DNA of 40,905 bases from Methanosarcina sp. (GCA_003164755.1 PLUB01000008.1:1-40905), one strand, 5' to 3'; numbered from the stretch's first letter, positions 27,415 through 37,567 are shown. Numbers and translations: made by a program. Notes: generated by a model from the letters alone, not told the origin.

Positions 27415-29765
27415 TATTCCTACTCCTATATTCGAGAAATAGAAGTTTCTTGAAACAGTTTCTGCTGCCTAACCCTAAATTCATGTATTTAAAAAATATA
27501 TAATTTTATCGTGTTGTAAATATTATTTAGGAATCACCCTGACCCTCTTATTCGGAACTGTCGTTCTATTCAGAGTGTTCTCCTGATTTACTAAGGGCAA
27601 TTCTCTCTTAAAATGATTAGCTTACCATATTTATTTAGGTGAATGTTAACACATCATGCCCTTAGGAATCTTCTTTAAATCAGCCTTGGATCTCTAGAAG
27701 CAAGAATCATTTAACGATAGATTGAACTCACTTCTGTTCAGACACTAACTCCTCTATTTGTTATTATTTTCTGGAGTTGTCAAAATTTAATATTGATTCC
27801 TAGCAATCAACCAACTTCAAAAAAACCCAGAAGGCAAATATAAGTCTCATATTTATTTTAGACATAACTTGAGTTCTTGTTCTTGAGTCATTATCAAATA
27901 TGGATAAAAGAGAGCATATCACTCTTTTTGGGGAAAATACAAAAAATTATTGTGCTTACTATTTTCAGTAACTCAGGGGCATGACTAAATGTTTGAAATA
28001 AAATTATCTCTTTACTTAAGAGCACACTCCTAAAAGGATATAAAAAGTGAAAAATATTCGAAAAAAGGAATTTTTGATCTGAGGAACGTCAATACTTACG
28101 TTCAATAATTTGAATTTAGTTACTCAACGTTTGTATCCTTTTTTTATTTTAAAGATTGTTGTTACTGTCCCTTCCTAATCGAAATCTTCCGTCATCAAAA
28201 CCAGTTCCTAGCCATCTTTCCTGATACTTTCGGGCTCGATTATCTGCGGCTGCAGATGTACGTCGTAAATCTTGGGAGAATCATATTTCCATAGTTTTAT
28301 CACTTAATAGCTCTATGTTAGCGAAAAAAGGAATGTTACAATTAATTAATATTGAAATGAAACTGTAAATAACCCGGACAATAGTTCGGTATCAAAACCC
28401 TCAAGCTCATTTTTTTGCATATTCAAAAAAGTTTGTTTTATTTCCTAAATATTTTATTTCTATGTTGTTGGATCTGTCATCCGGTACCACAGTTGCAGGT
28501 ACTCAAGAACCAGAAATAAAGGCAACATTTTCTGTTAAAACATTGCTATTTTTCCGATTTTGCACTTAATTTTGGTATATTTTTTTCCTTCAAAAGATAA
28601 AAATAGGGACATTTTTATATTCTGTTGTTTCATGGATTTTAGGAAAACAATGCATTTTCCCTAAATTTCGGTAAAAATGTCCCATAATTTCGGTAAATGT
28701 GTCTTAATTTTAGCTGAAATTGAAGTAATACATGGGATTTGAAATAAAAAACCTGTTCATAATAAATTTAATTTATTTTCAAGTTCTACAGGGAACTGTC
28801 TTCATATTTTTATGCAATTAGTTGAAAGGTTTGATAGATCAAGTTTTTGATCATTTTGGGATCATATCAGCATATATTAGTTGTTGACTTGATTGTTAAT
28901 CATTCAAAATTTTTACTCGCTACCCAGTCATCCAAATGCATACTCTAAACTCCATCTGTAGGAGTACTTGAAAACCTTTGACTTCACCGCTCACTCCAAT
29001 ATTAACCTGTATCAAACCACTAACTACTTTACTCAATCAACAAGTTCACAATTGTATCCAGAATAAATTCAAATGCGGTAAAATCTGGAAAAGAGCCCAT
29101 GAATTCATTCCCATAACAAGTTTAGCCACACAACGATCCGAGATATCCATCGCATGGATTATCACTGTACAGTAGCTTTTATAGTACCCACTATCAATGT
29201 CACTTTCGTTTTCTTAGCTAAGTCCTCTGTAAAGTATTATATTATGCTCCCAAAATTCTTCAAGGTGAAAAAGACGAAAACATGGCAGACAAATTTATAA
29301 TTTGTAAATTTATGATTTCCCAGCAAAATCAGCATATAGCTGGATTTTCAATCACCACAGCAAGCTGCTATTTTATTCGACTGAGATAATAAAATGTGAA
29401 TTAGCTGCTGACTTGACCGTTATTTGAAGAGTTGTTAATTGAATATAATAGCTTAAAGATTAATTTTATGCATCGTATTTAATCATCAAGAATAATTTGG
29501 ACTGTATTAGTCTGATCCCAGTGACTTTTTCTAAATTAAGTATAGTGGTTAGATATCAGAAAATATGATTCGTTTGTATTTATATCCATAAGTGGATATA
29601 ATTTAGCTATAACTATTTAAAATCCAATTTGAGTTTTGATAGACATATCTGATTAATTATGTGCGTAGTAACAAATTAATGTGCACATTGTATTCAAAAA
29701 TTATAGAAGAACAAAAGTTAAATTTGTATAACTCATCAGAAATTCGTAATTAAGAAGGTGTAAAA
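27415..29765. other. 2.3-kb gene-poor spacer
   Basis: No intact gene recognised. Around 28160-28290 the minus strand has a locally G+C-richer, coding-like stretch (RRTSAAADNRARKYQERWLG in one frame) that I cannot assign. A 20-bp palindrome TATATCCA-TAAG-TGGATATA lies at 29581-29600, about 165 nt before the next gene. A 65-codon plus-strand frame at 28978-29175 has no gene-like features. Confidence 0.5.
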
Positions 29766-30218
29766 ATGGTAAGGTTAAGATTTAGTGAAATATTGGTGAA
29801 ATTTGCTATTCTAGTGGCTGCACTTATTATTATATCTGTCACAGTGGCAGCGGATTTTATACAATATCCGGATAAACCTATGGAGAAGAGTGGAAGTAGC
29901 GGAAATTGGAATGACGGTAGATATATAAATTACTTGAAAAGTGGAAATGCAATTTCTGGCGCAAATAGATGTGTCAACGGTTACTGTGGCCCAGAAACTG
30001 GACATGCAATTTACGGTGAAAACAGATGTATCAACGGTTACTGTGGCCAAGAAAATGGACAAGCAACAAAGTTCAGAACGCGTAGTGAATTTCGTGAAGA
30101 GGAGAACATTTTGCATACCAAAAATCGAGAGGAGAATAGAGAAGGTGAAATGATAGGCACAGGTATAGGTATCAACGGGGGTGGAATGTACTACAAGGCA
30201 CGGCCCCAAATTCTATAA
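29766..30218 (+). CDS. Small secreted protein with Cys-x3/4-Cys repeats and shared C-terminal module
   Basis: 150 residues. An N-terminal signal peptide (LVKFAILVAALIIISVTVAA) predicts export. Residues about 61-98 hold two 19-residue repeats, NAISGANRCVNGYCGPETG and HAIYGENRCINGYCGQENG. From GYCGQENG on, the sequence aligns with the C-terminus of the secreted protein at 39879-40553 (TKF, then HTKN, then MYYK). Function unknown. The ATG follows AAGAAGGTG. Downstream, 30266-30282 matches 40563-40579 at 16 of 17 positions, so the homology includes the 3' flank. Confidence 0.7.
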   Translation: MVRLRFSEILVKFAILVAALIIISVTVAADFIQYPDKPMEKSGSSGNWNDGRYINYLKSGNAISGANRCVNGYCGPETGHAIYGENRCINGYCGQENGQATKFRTRSEFREEENILHTKNREENREGEMIGTGIGINGGGMYYKARPQIL

Positions 30219-31137
30219 AATATGGGGAAAATCGCTTAACATAGCGACTATACATAAATAAAGTGTGATCATTTATGAAATGAATTGTCTTTTATTTTAG
30301 AAATGCTTCACTGATGGATCGAGTACAACCGAACAAAACGTCCATATTCAACCATTTTTGAGGCTTTAGGATTAAAAGCTGACAAATTTTAGATATCTGT
30401 GATAAAATTTATAAAAACTGCCAGATGCTTTATGAAAAATTTGAGGTTTCATTCCATATATAATTTACACTTCCAAACTAAGGAGGATTTCGATAAACCC
30501 ATAATTTTAGCGAGCCATTTGTTTACCTGTCATAACATAGGATAAAATCAAGGGTTTATCCAAATACTATAAGATTTTTGAATTGGCAAGTGTAAGCTGC
30601 CAACGTGATCAAAATTCGATTAAAAACTCTGAAAATAAGGGAAGAGATCTATTTTAAGTTCAAGTATTACGATAGTTTCCTTTACTCTTTCTCTTAATCG
30701 CTTGGAAACATAAATTTTTGAAACCTCAGGAGAGGTGTGATATAGGTAAATCAGTGATATAGTTCAGTGATATAGTCGCTGATTCTGATGTCAGTTAGTA
30801 TATCAAGACCATGCTATATATCCTCTGGATTATACATAATCAACTTGATTTCACAATGCTTGTTTTCGGTCCCAAGCAGTGATTCACCTTTCGATTCTCA
30901 ATAAACTCATTCCTGGTAAAATTATCTTCTGTGAGTTTCTGGATATTTCACTTCGTCTCCTAAGGTTCACATAAGGCCAGAGTACGAACTAACTTGTTTT
31001 AAGATTCTGTCTGTATCAAGCATCAGTTACTTTACGCAACTGATTTTTCCTATCTAAGATGAAATACTAAGTGCTGATCTGCAGTTATCAGTATCCTCAA
31101 CATTCATTGTTTATGTATGAGGTATGCAGGGGCTCAA
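30219..31137. other. Spacer with decayed coding fragments
   Basis: No intact gene. At 30300-30390 (+) the frame IEYNRTKRPYSTI resembles the C-terminal end of a DDE transposase. At 30487-30567 an inverted repeat ATTTCGATAAACCC / GGGTTTATCCAAAT (one mismatch) encloses about 55 nt. At 30765-31030 the minus strand reads through several stops with protein-like pieces such as ENKHCEIKLIMYNPEDI and HGLDILTDIRISDYI, an unrecognised broken gene. Confidence 0.45.
30487..30567. repeat. Small inverted-repeat element (81 bp)
   Basis: Fourteen-base arms, ATTTCGATAAACCC and GGGTTTATCCAAAT, pair with one mismatch. The arm shares TTTCGATAAAC with the IS5-type boundary at 5752-5765, so this may be a miniature derivative of that element family. 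No ORF inside. Confidence 0.45.
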
Positions 31138-31536
31138 TTACCAAGTGTGACCGCAATTATTACCGCACCCACCCTGGTTCATGCGTCCAAAATTACTGAA
31201 TAGGTCTTTGCAACCAAAATTAAAATTATTTCCCCAGCCGGTAAACCCAATCTCATTGCCCCCACAGTTGTTTCCACCAAATCCATTGTTATAGCAATTG
31301 TGTTGGTCACCGCATCCACAGTTATTTTGGTTCCCGCACCCGCAGTTATGCTGGTCCCCGCACCCACCGCTGGGTTGGTTGGGGCAAGGGCAGTTGCATA
31401 CAGTGGAAGTGGTGGTTTGGCAGGTGCCACTTGGGCAGTCTGCAGCAGCTGCCGCAGCTGTCAACGATACTATAAAAAAAACTACCAGCAATAGGCTAAG
31501 TGTCTTTTTTATCTTATTGATTGTTAGTTTTACCAT
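31138..31536 (-). CDS. Secreted Cys/Gly/Asn-rich protein A
   Basis: 132 residues. The signal peptide (LSLLLVVFFIVSLTAAAAAA) is followed by a mature region with 15 cysteines: CPSGTC, TVCNCPCP, then an 8-residue repeat CGCG[DN]Q[HN]N in about three copies, and a Gly/Asn/Phe-rich tail with GGCGNNCGH. No known family recognised; disulfide-rich or metal-binding surface protein is a guess. ATG 31536 follows TTGGAGTG. A tandem paralogue (B) lies upstream at 31759-32175 with the same domain order, the same cysteine number and a matching upstream region. Confidence 0.75.
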   Translation of the reverse strand: MVKLTINKIKKTLSLLLVVFFIVSLTAAAAAADCPSGTCQTTTSTVCNCPCPNQPSGGCGDQHNCGCGNQNNCGCGDQHNCYNNGFGGNNCGGNEIGFTGWGNNFNFGCKDLFSNFGRMNQGGCGNNCGHTW

Positions 31537-31631
31537 TTTAATACACTCCAAAATTTTGTCCTATTTGATAGAAATTTAAGGTCTTTTGCTTTTCAATTTA
31601 CTTCCGTTGGCAGATACTCTGCGCAAAAATT

Positions 31632-31647
31632 ATTCTATACATAAATT
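31632..31647 (-). promoter_or_regulatory. Candidate promoter of secreted protein A
   Basis: Minus-strand AATTTATGTATAGAAT, about 100 nt before the start codon, resembles an archaeal TATA box and is conserved in the copy upstream of protein B. The following block (TTTGCGCAGAGTATC) is also conserved and may include the transcript start. Confidence 0.5.
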
Positions 31648-31758
31648 GTCCAGCTTTTTTTTTGAAAGATACATCACTATCAATTAAATAGTCTCATTGT
31701 ATGTCGAGAAAGTGATTTCAAATAACATCAACAGATTATTATTTTTTAGACAATATAC

Positions 31759-32175
31759 TCAAAAGTTGTTAAAACAATTGAACATGTCGTGGTCATGGAA
31801 GTCATTATTGTTTTTTTGTTCATCACACATTTTGTTACAACATTTTTGTTGGTTATCGTTCGCACAGTTGTATTGGCCCCCGCATCCACAGTTGTTTTGG
31901 TTCCCGCACCCACAGTTGCTTCCAGCAAATCCGTTGTTACAACATTTTTGTTGGTTATCGTTCGCACGGTTGTACTGGTCCCCGTACCCACTGTCTTGAT
32001 GGCCACTTGTGAAAGGGCAAGGGCATTTGCATACAGTGTTAGTGGTGGTTGTACAGTTGTAATCGTCAGGATGTTCTGCCGCAGCTGCCCATGATGTTAA
32101 AGTAACTACTGTAAAAAAGACTAGCAGTAAAATGCCAAGTGTCTCTTTTGTCCTCTTAAATGTTTGTTTCCCCAT
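31759..32175 (-). CDS. Secreted Cys/Gly/Asn-rich protein B
   Basis: 138 residues with a signal peptide (LGILLLVFFTVVTLTSWAAAA) and 15 cysteines. It shares TVCKCPCP and CGCGNQNNCGCG with protein A and adds two copies of ANDNQQKCCN, encoded by a ~35-bp direct DNA repeat (around 31830-31865 and 31932-31970). The acidic Asn/His/Asp tail (NNNDFHDHDMF) could bind metal. Unrecognised family. ATG follows TTTGGAGTG. A and B arose by tandem duplication of about 640 bp including their upstream regions. Confidence 0.75.
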   Translation of the reverse strand: MGKQTFKRTKETLGILLLVFFTVVTLTSWAAAAEHPDDYNCTTTTNTVCKCPCPFTSGHQDSGYGDQYNRANDNQQKCCNNGFAGSNCGCGNQNNCGCGGQYNCANDNQQKCCNKMCDEQKNNNDFHDHDMFNCFNNF

Positions 32176-32266
32176 TTAATACACTCCAAATCTTTTTTTG
32201 ATACAACTTTAAGGTTTTTTGCTTTTCAATTTCCTTCCATCGGCATGATACTCTGCGCAAATATTA

Positions 32267-32282
32267 TTCTATAAATAAATTG
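32267..32282 (-). promoter_or_regulatory. Candidate promoter of secreted protein B
   Basis: Minus-strand sequence ending CAATTTATTTATAGAAT matches the element before protein A and lies about 95 nt before the start codon. Conservation between the two copies extends roughly 200 nt upstream of each gene (31537-31735 and 32176-32390). Confidence 0.5.
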
Positions 32283-32390
32283 TGCCGATTTTTTTTTGGT
32301 TATAGATGTACTTGTCAATTCTCACATCGTGTTATATACCGAAGAAGGTAATTTCAAATAACAACAACAGAGTATTATTATTCAATCAAT

Positions 32391-33329
32391 ATAACAAATA
32401 GCGAAATATAATTAAGAAACCAACATTAATTAACAATTAATATTAATTAAAAAAATTATAATTGTAATAGATAAATTTTGGTTAGAAATCAATATCCTTT
32501 AACCTAATTTCTGTGTGTTCTCACATGGAATTTAACTCTAAGGCAAGGAATCCCCTTCCTCGACACGCATCATCTTGGCAGGTGGGATGAAAGCTGTCAA
32601 CTTCAAACTTTTTTTAAAATATAATAAATACTTGTAGTCATTTTATATACGATAACTATAAGGTATAATCCGATCCATCGGAGTCATTATCTCTATTAAC
32701 ACACTACTATTTTGTGTAAAGTGTACACCCAGAAAAAAACTTTTTATTAGTCAATAGATTGTGGATTTACTAAAATCCATGAAGAAGTAAAATTTTTGAG
32801 GTAGAATTTTTAACTGTTGAGTATGTTCTAGATCATTTTCACATGATTTTCACCTCAAAACCAATTTGGGTAATAAAATATTTGGAGATCAATTGCTTTT
32901 TCAGATTAATTATTATCCAAAAAAGAATGAGTACCTGCCTGAAAAAATAAAATGAGGTTTAATGGAATCGTACGGATATTTTTGTTTTTAAAAATTCTTT
33001 GTGAGTACGGTATTTGTAATAAAAATTAGATGATAAATATTTCAAAAGTTGATCTCTTTCAAGTTATCGATGTTTCTCAAACTTATGCTGTGTCCTCGTC
33101 AAATCGGATATTTTTGATCAGAAATAAATGGATGTATAAAAAACTAACAAATTTTGTGGCTATAACCACTCTATCAACTGATTTTGTATCATGAGTAAGA
33201 GATGCTACAACACTCGAAAACACATTGATTAATATTCTCCATTAGAGAATATTATGTTATTGTTTACCTGTTCAACAGTATCGAAAAAAGGGATTGAAAT
33301 AAGTGATCAATAAATAAAAGTTCTATTCG
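32391..33329. other. Spacer, mostly empty
   Basis: About 940 nt, AT-rich, with no gene seen apart from the IS200/IS605-like right-end hairpin at 32535-32601. Confidence 0.5.
32535..32601 (+). mobile_element. Solitary IS200/IS605-like right end (omegaRNA-like hairpin), copy A
   Basis: Reads ACTCTAAGG ... GGAATCCCCTTCCT ... GACACGCATC ... GGTGGGATGAAAGC ... GTCAAC. The AATCCCC-hairpin-GGGATGAAAG-GTCAAC layout is typical of the right end of tnpB elements, which overlaps the guide RNA (omegaRNA) scaffold. It aligns over its whole length with 38435-38503. No tnpB is attached. Confidence 0.5.
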
Positions 33330-33800
33330 ATATCCATAGTTTCAATAGCTATTATTTTAATGTTGGTAAGTATTGCAAGTGCAGTGACATTTGCTAATAT
33401 TACAAACCTTTACAGCAATAATGTCTCTGTAATTGACGCAGCAACTAACACTGCTATAGCCACAGTAAATATCAGAAACATACCTTTTTGAGTTCGTCAC
33501 CCCTGATAGAACAAAAGTATGTGTGGCAAACAACGGTGATGACACTGTCTCTGTAATTAACACAGCCACAAACACTGTTGGAACCACGCGGTATATGTCG
33601 TATCCTATACCGAGTTGTAATCACCTATGAAGGAAAAGTAGGTATAAGGTGCTGATATCATCAGTAACAGTGTCTTTGTAATTGACATTTCAAAGAAAAC
33701 TGTTATAGCCAAAGTGCCTTTAGACAATAGTTCTTATGTCATCTTGCAGTTTATCAAAAAAGCAGCTACAACATTTGCATAAAGTAACCCTGTTAAAATA
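33330..33800 (+). pseudogene. YVTN beta-propeller surface protein, broken
   Basis: A signal-peptide-like start (IVSIAIILMLVSIASA) lacks a start codon. In changing frames follow YVTN-type repeat pieces: NNVSVIDAATNTAIATVNI, then KVCVANNGDDTVSVINTATNTV, then NSVFVIDISKKTVIAKVPLD. These are the 40-residue repeats of archaeal surface-layer-like propellers, common in Methanosarcina. Several frameshifts and stops; only about 3 of the usual 7 or more repeats remain. Confidence 0.7.
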
Positions 33801-34109
33801 ATCTAAAGGATTCAAACCCTGTTTGTAGGAATGATTGAGGTATAAAAGCAGAAGAATCTATACTTGATGAAAACTAAACCCCTATATTGAAAAAATAAGA
33901 CATCTTGTACACGAGACAGGTAACAGAAGTTATTATATAATCTGGGGTAATCTTGGAAAATCTGTCTCAATCTGAAAAGACTGATGAATTAAAAAACAAT
34001 AAGTTACACAAAAGAATAGATGGAAAAATAATGCAAGTTAACATCAGAAGTAAACCAACTGATAAATCGTTTGCTTCGTTTTTAGTTAAGTCTTAATAGA
34101 TATCATTTA

Positions 34110-34750
34110 TGCAAAAAAATTGGTTATCGATATGTATAGTTGTTGGTATCAATAGCTTCCTAACACTCTTTAACGGTCAATACGCACTTAATCCTAAATT
34201 TCTTGTTATAAAAAAAAAACCCTGGCGAAAGCCAACGAAACTTGTCAAAGCTCCGAAAGGAACTACGATAAGAGCGAAAGCATAGAATAGTCGAAGATAT
34301 ACATGAAAAAATAGGTAACAACCGAGAGAATTTTGTGCGAAAAGTAAGTTTGAATCTCGTGAAAGCTTATTATTTGATTACTGTTGAAGATTTTAATGTT
34401 ACAAGAATTACCAGAAATCATTGCCTTGCGAAGATATAGCTGATACATTTTTGAGAAAATGGATAACCATCACGACTTACAAAGCAGAATGGAATGTAAA
34501 CGTTTAGAACTTGTTAATCCAAGAAATACACCTCAAATGTTATCATGTTGCAGTCAAATTATTAAAAAATAATTTCGGAAAGAACATTAGTTGTCCGCTA
34601 TGCGGTCTTGGTCTTTATAGGATCATTATGTTGCTATTAGCATTCTCAGCCCGGAATTTAAGTTTGTGGCGCAAGCATAGATGCCTGGAGACTTTAGTAG
34701 TAGGAATAGTCACATCCGATTCTGCCTTAGCAAAAGGAATCTAATTATAT
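34110..34750 (+). pseudogene. tnpB: TnpB (IS200/IS605) relic
   Basis: Successive frames encode TnpB landmarks: INSFLTLFNGQYALNPKFL (first RuvC strand region), NLSKLRKELR and DIHEKIGNNRENFVRKVSLNLVKAY, then LITVEDFNV with the catalytic Glu, RLELVNPRNTPQM with a damaged zinc finger (LSCC, later CPLCGLGL), and a final SPEFKF stretch. Multiple stops and frameshifts; the first catalytic Asp is lost (VVGI for GIDVGI). No right-end hairpin directly follows, unlike the two solitary ones at 32535 and 38435. Confidence 0.75.
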
Positions 34751-34979
34751 CTTATTGTCTGGTTTCTAATTATATATGCAGGCATTATTACTAAATCGAG
34801 CGATTTTCAACAGTGTCTAATTTTGAATTGTGTTTTGTGCATATGGTATGGTGGTATATCCATCTATAAAGATATCATTCCATAAAACAAATGAATCTCT
34901 CCAGCTCTCATTAAGCATATTCTGTTCAAGTTTTTGAAATTTTCGGCGACAAAGGTAGAATCAATGATTTGAATTATTC

Positions 34980-35210
34980 ATCAATGCAGAGTGCTACAAT
35001 ATTGGATTTTTATTTTTGTCGCCATATTCGCTTAATTTGAATTTCATTGAAAGATTATGGAAATTTTCAAAAAACAAGTTGTCAAACAATAAAGACTATG
35101 ACAAATTTGAGAAGTTTTCTAGTTAAGTAGACAGCTTTTTGGAATATATTGGTCAAAACGGTTCAGAATTGAAGTAATTACTAACTCAAAAATTTAAAAG
35201 TTTATAAACT
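34980..35210 (+). pseudogene. IS630-type transposase C-terminal relic
   Basis: One frame reads FLSPYSLNLNFIERLWKFSKNK, the classical PYSPxLNxIExLWxxxK motif of IS630/Tc1-type DDE transposases with the last catalytic Glu, followed by DKFEKF and in-frame stops. Only the last ~75 codons remain. Confidence 0.7.
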
Positions 35211-35579
35211 AATTATTATATTAGTTCCTGTTACTAGTCCCTTATGGCTAGTATGAAGACACATTGAACTCCCAAGTGAATCAGATTCTCTTCGATTCCG
35301 TTGCCAACACTAGTTGGAATGCCAAGTATGTCGTGAACCAGAAATTAATTTGACTACGGCTTCATGATCCTATATCCAAATGTTCACTACCAGGATTTTG
35401 ATAAATCATATTGACATTAAAGGGTTTTAAGAGTGGAGACAGCACCATCCGAGACTTCGGACAATGAGATAATTCAATATTTAGTCTCACTCTTTATGCG
35501 AGTATGCTAACCATTGGAAGTATCAATCAACATTGAAATTATTGTTATATTTGCATGGTCATTGACGTGCCGATGGTTT
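35211..35579. other. Intergenic, no gene seen
   Basis: About 370 nt without a recognisable gene. Confidence 0.4.
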
Positions 35580-35908
35580 AATCTACCTCCTTTTGTTCAT
35601 AGATACCTGTACATTGTGAAGTGGTGAAATTATCTAATAATATGGTTAAATTTGCTAGAACTGTTTAAGTATTTGTAGCAGTAACCGTGAAATTTTCTTT
35701 TTGTCCTGGAATTAAGCTATCAGCAGGAATGACCAACGACGGCATTGTATCTTCAGTTAGATTCAGAGTTGCTATTTGAATTAGAGAGAATATGGATATT
35801 CAGTATCTGTAAATGAAGAAACTACTGGAGCGGCTAATTGGTAGCGGATTCCAGAACGATAATGGCTAATGGAATGAAAAAGCGTGAAATAATTATTTTT
35901 TTGATCAT
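35580..35908 (-). pseudogene. Secreted Ig-like/surface protein, broken
   Basis: ATG at 35908 follows GGAGAGG and starts a signal-peptide-like MIKKIIISRFFIPLAIIVLE. After stops and frame changes come APVVSSFTDTEYPYS and then LTEDTMPSLVIPADSLIPGQ with KENFTVTATNT, an extracellular beta-sandwich pattern. Frameshifted throughout, ending near 35580. A decayed surface protein. Confidence 0.6.
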
Positions 35909-36316
35909 TTATTTATCCTCTCCTTTTATATAATTCCCTTATTCATTCCCTTTATATTGTTACATACCTGAATTTAATTTTTTTTAAATTATACTTCTAA
36001 TATCGATTCGCTAGTTCTAAGACTTGCAATTGAAACTATGTACTCTCCTTCGATGTCAGTTCAACTGCAATAAATTCGAAACCCAGAAAATAATAAAAAA
36101 TCTTTTGCCTTGCAAGTTAAAATGTTGTTATTTGATGGTATTCTGAGAATTTTGATAAGTTCGCAAATTTAATGGAATATAAAAAATCATTTTAGTAAAA
36201 ATGTAAATATGATTACATAGTCGAAAAGTTTAATTTTCAGAGCGAAGTATTCTAATTTATATTCGTGTAGTCATTTTTTACCATTATCTATCCAAACGTC
36301 CATTAAGAGGCTGAAA
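35909..36316. other. Intergenic between divergent genes
   Basis: About 400 nt, AT-rich. It probably contains the promoter of the TPR gene; no clear element singled out. Confidence 0.4.
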
Positions 36317-37567
36317 ATGAAAAAAATGAGATATCATAAAGCAAGTAAAGGGCATACAATCATAAAGGTTTTTGGATTCTCAATGCTAGTATTTTTAATC
36401 ATAGTGAGTATCGCAAACGCAGAGGCCTTTGAGGGTATTCCGAACTCCAGCAGCAACAATGTCTCGAATTTAAATAAAACACTTGAAAACGACATAAAAA
36501 CCCAGGACATAGCAATTGAAATTAACCCACAGGATTCAATGGCTTGGAACAATAAAGGAATTGATTTAGGCTTATCCGGCAAATCCGATGAAGCAATAAA
36601 AGCATTTGAAAAAGCAATTGAAATTAATCCACAAGATTCCAAAGCTTGGTACAATAAAGGAAACGTTCTGTCTGACCTAAATAAATCCGATGAAGCAATA
36701 AAAGCATATGATAAAGCAATTGAAATTAATCCACAAGATTCCAAAGCTTGGTACCATAAAGGGAACGTTCTGTCTGATCTAAATAAATCAGATGAAGCAA
36801 CAAAAGCATATGACAAAGCAGTTGAAATAGATCCTCACTATTCAGATGCTTGGCGCAGCAAAGGAAATGCTCTGTGCAAATTAAATGCATCCTCTGAAGC
36901 AATAAAAGCATATGACAAAGCAATTGAAATAGATCCACACGATCTCAAAGCTTGGTACAATAAAGGAAACGTTCTGTCTGATCTAAATAAATCAGATGAA
37001 GCAATAAAAGCATATGATAAAGTAATTGAAATTGACCCACAGGATTCAAAAGCTTGGAATAATAAAGGAGCTGCTCTTAATAGTTTAGGCAAGCTCGAAG
37101 AAGCAATAAAAGCATATGACAAAGCAATTGAAATTAACCCACAGGATTTTAAAGCTTGGTACAACAAAGGAAAAGCTCTATCTGACCTAAATAAATCCGA
37201 AGAAGCGATAAAAGCATATCATAAAGCAATTGAAATTCACCCCCAGTATTTAGAATCTTTAGACAATAAAGAAAATGCTTTATCTAACGTAAATAAATTT
37301 GATGAAAAAATAAAAGTATTTGACAAATCAACTGAAATCAACCCGCAGGATTCAGATACTTGGTATAATCAAGGAAACCCTCTATTTAACCTAAATAAAT
37401 TTGATGAAAGAATAAAAGCATTTGACAAATCAACTGAATTCAACCCGCAGGATTCAGATACTTGGTACAATAAAGGAAATGCTTTATCTAACGTAAATAA
37501 ATTTGATGAAAAAATAAAAGCATTTGACAAATCAACTGAAATCAACCAGCGGGATTCAGATACTTGA
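36317..37567 (+). CDS. Secreted TPR-repeat protein with decaying C-terminus
   Basis: 416 residues. A signal peptide (VFGFSMLVFLIIVSIANAEA) precedes ten 34-residue TPRs from about residue 75. Repeats 1-7 follow the AWYNKGNVLSDLNKSDEAIKAYDKA consensus with good DNA identity. Repeats 8-10 share a variant, NKFDEKIKAFDKSTE, in which the small residues at TPR positions 20 and 27 are Lys and Ser, which should disturb helix packing. The stop TGA (37565-37567) replaces a Trp codon; an eleventh repeat continues in frame, and frameshifted TPR traces reach about 37900. Probable extracellular protein-binding scaffold. Confidence 0.8.
   Translation: MKKMRYHKASKGHTIIKVFGFSMLVFLIIVSIANAEAFEGIPNSSSNNVSNLNKTLENDIKTQDIAIEINPQDSMAWNNKGIDLGLSGKSDEAIKAFEKAIEINPQDSKAWYNKGNVLSDLNKSDEAIKAYDKAIEINPQDSKAWYHKGNVLSDLNKSDEATKAYDKAVEIDPHYSDAWRSKGNALCKLNASSEAIKAYDKAIEIDPHDLKAWYNKGNVLSDLNKSDEAIKAYDKVIEIDPQDSKAWNNKGAALNSLGKLEEAIKAYDKAIEINPQDFKAWYNKGKALSDLNKSEEAIKAYHKAIEIHPQYLESLDNKENALSNVNKFDEKIKVFDKSTEINPQDSDTWYNQGNPLFNLNKFDERIKAFDKSTEFNPQDSDTWYNKGNALSNVNKFDEKIKAFDKSTEINQRDSDT

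Noticed and set aside
28978..29175. 65-codon plus-strand ORF
   Set aside because: No ribosome-binding site, no recognisable sequence, biased composition; consistent with chance in an AT-rich spacer.
29581..29600. 20-bp palindrome as an operator
   Set aside because: An 8-bp-arm palindrome in AT-rich DNA, 165 nt from the gene and single copy here; too weak to call a regulatory site.
31179..32094. Several long alternative-frame ORFs over the Cys-rich genes on both strands
   Set aside because: The repetitive, Gly/Asn-rich coding DNA leaves other frames open; only the two frames with signal peptides and ribosome-binding sites are supported.
33357..33587. 76-codon minus-strand ORF
   Set aside because: Antisense shadow of the YVTN repeats on the plus strand.
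34511..34744. 77-codon plus-strand ORF as a gene
   Set aside because: It is a shifted frame of the TnpB relic; only the CPLCGLGL zinc-finger piece is meaningful.
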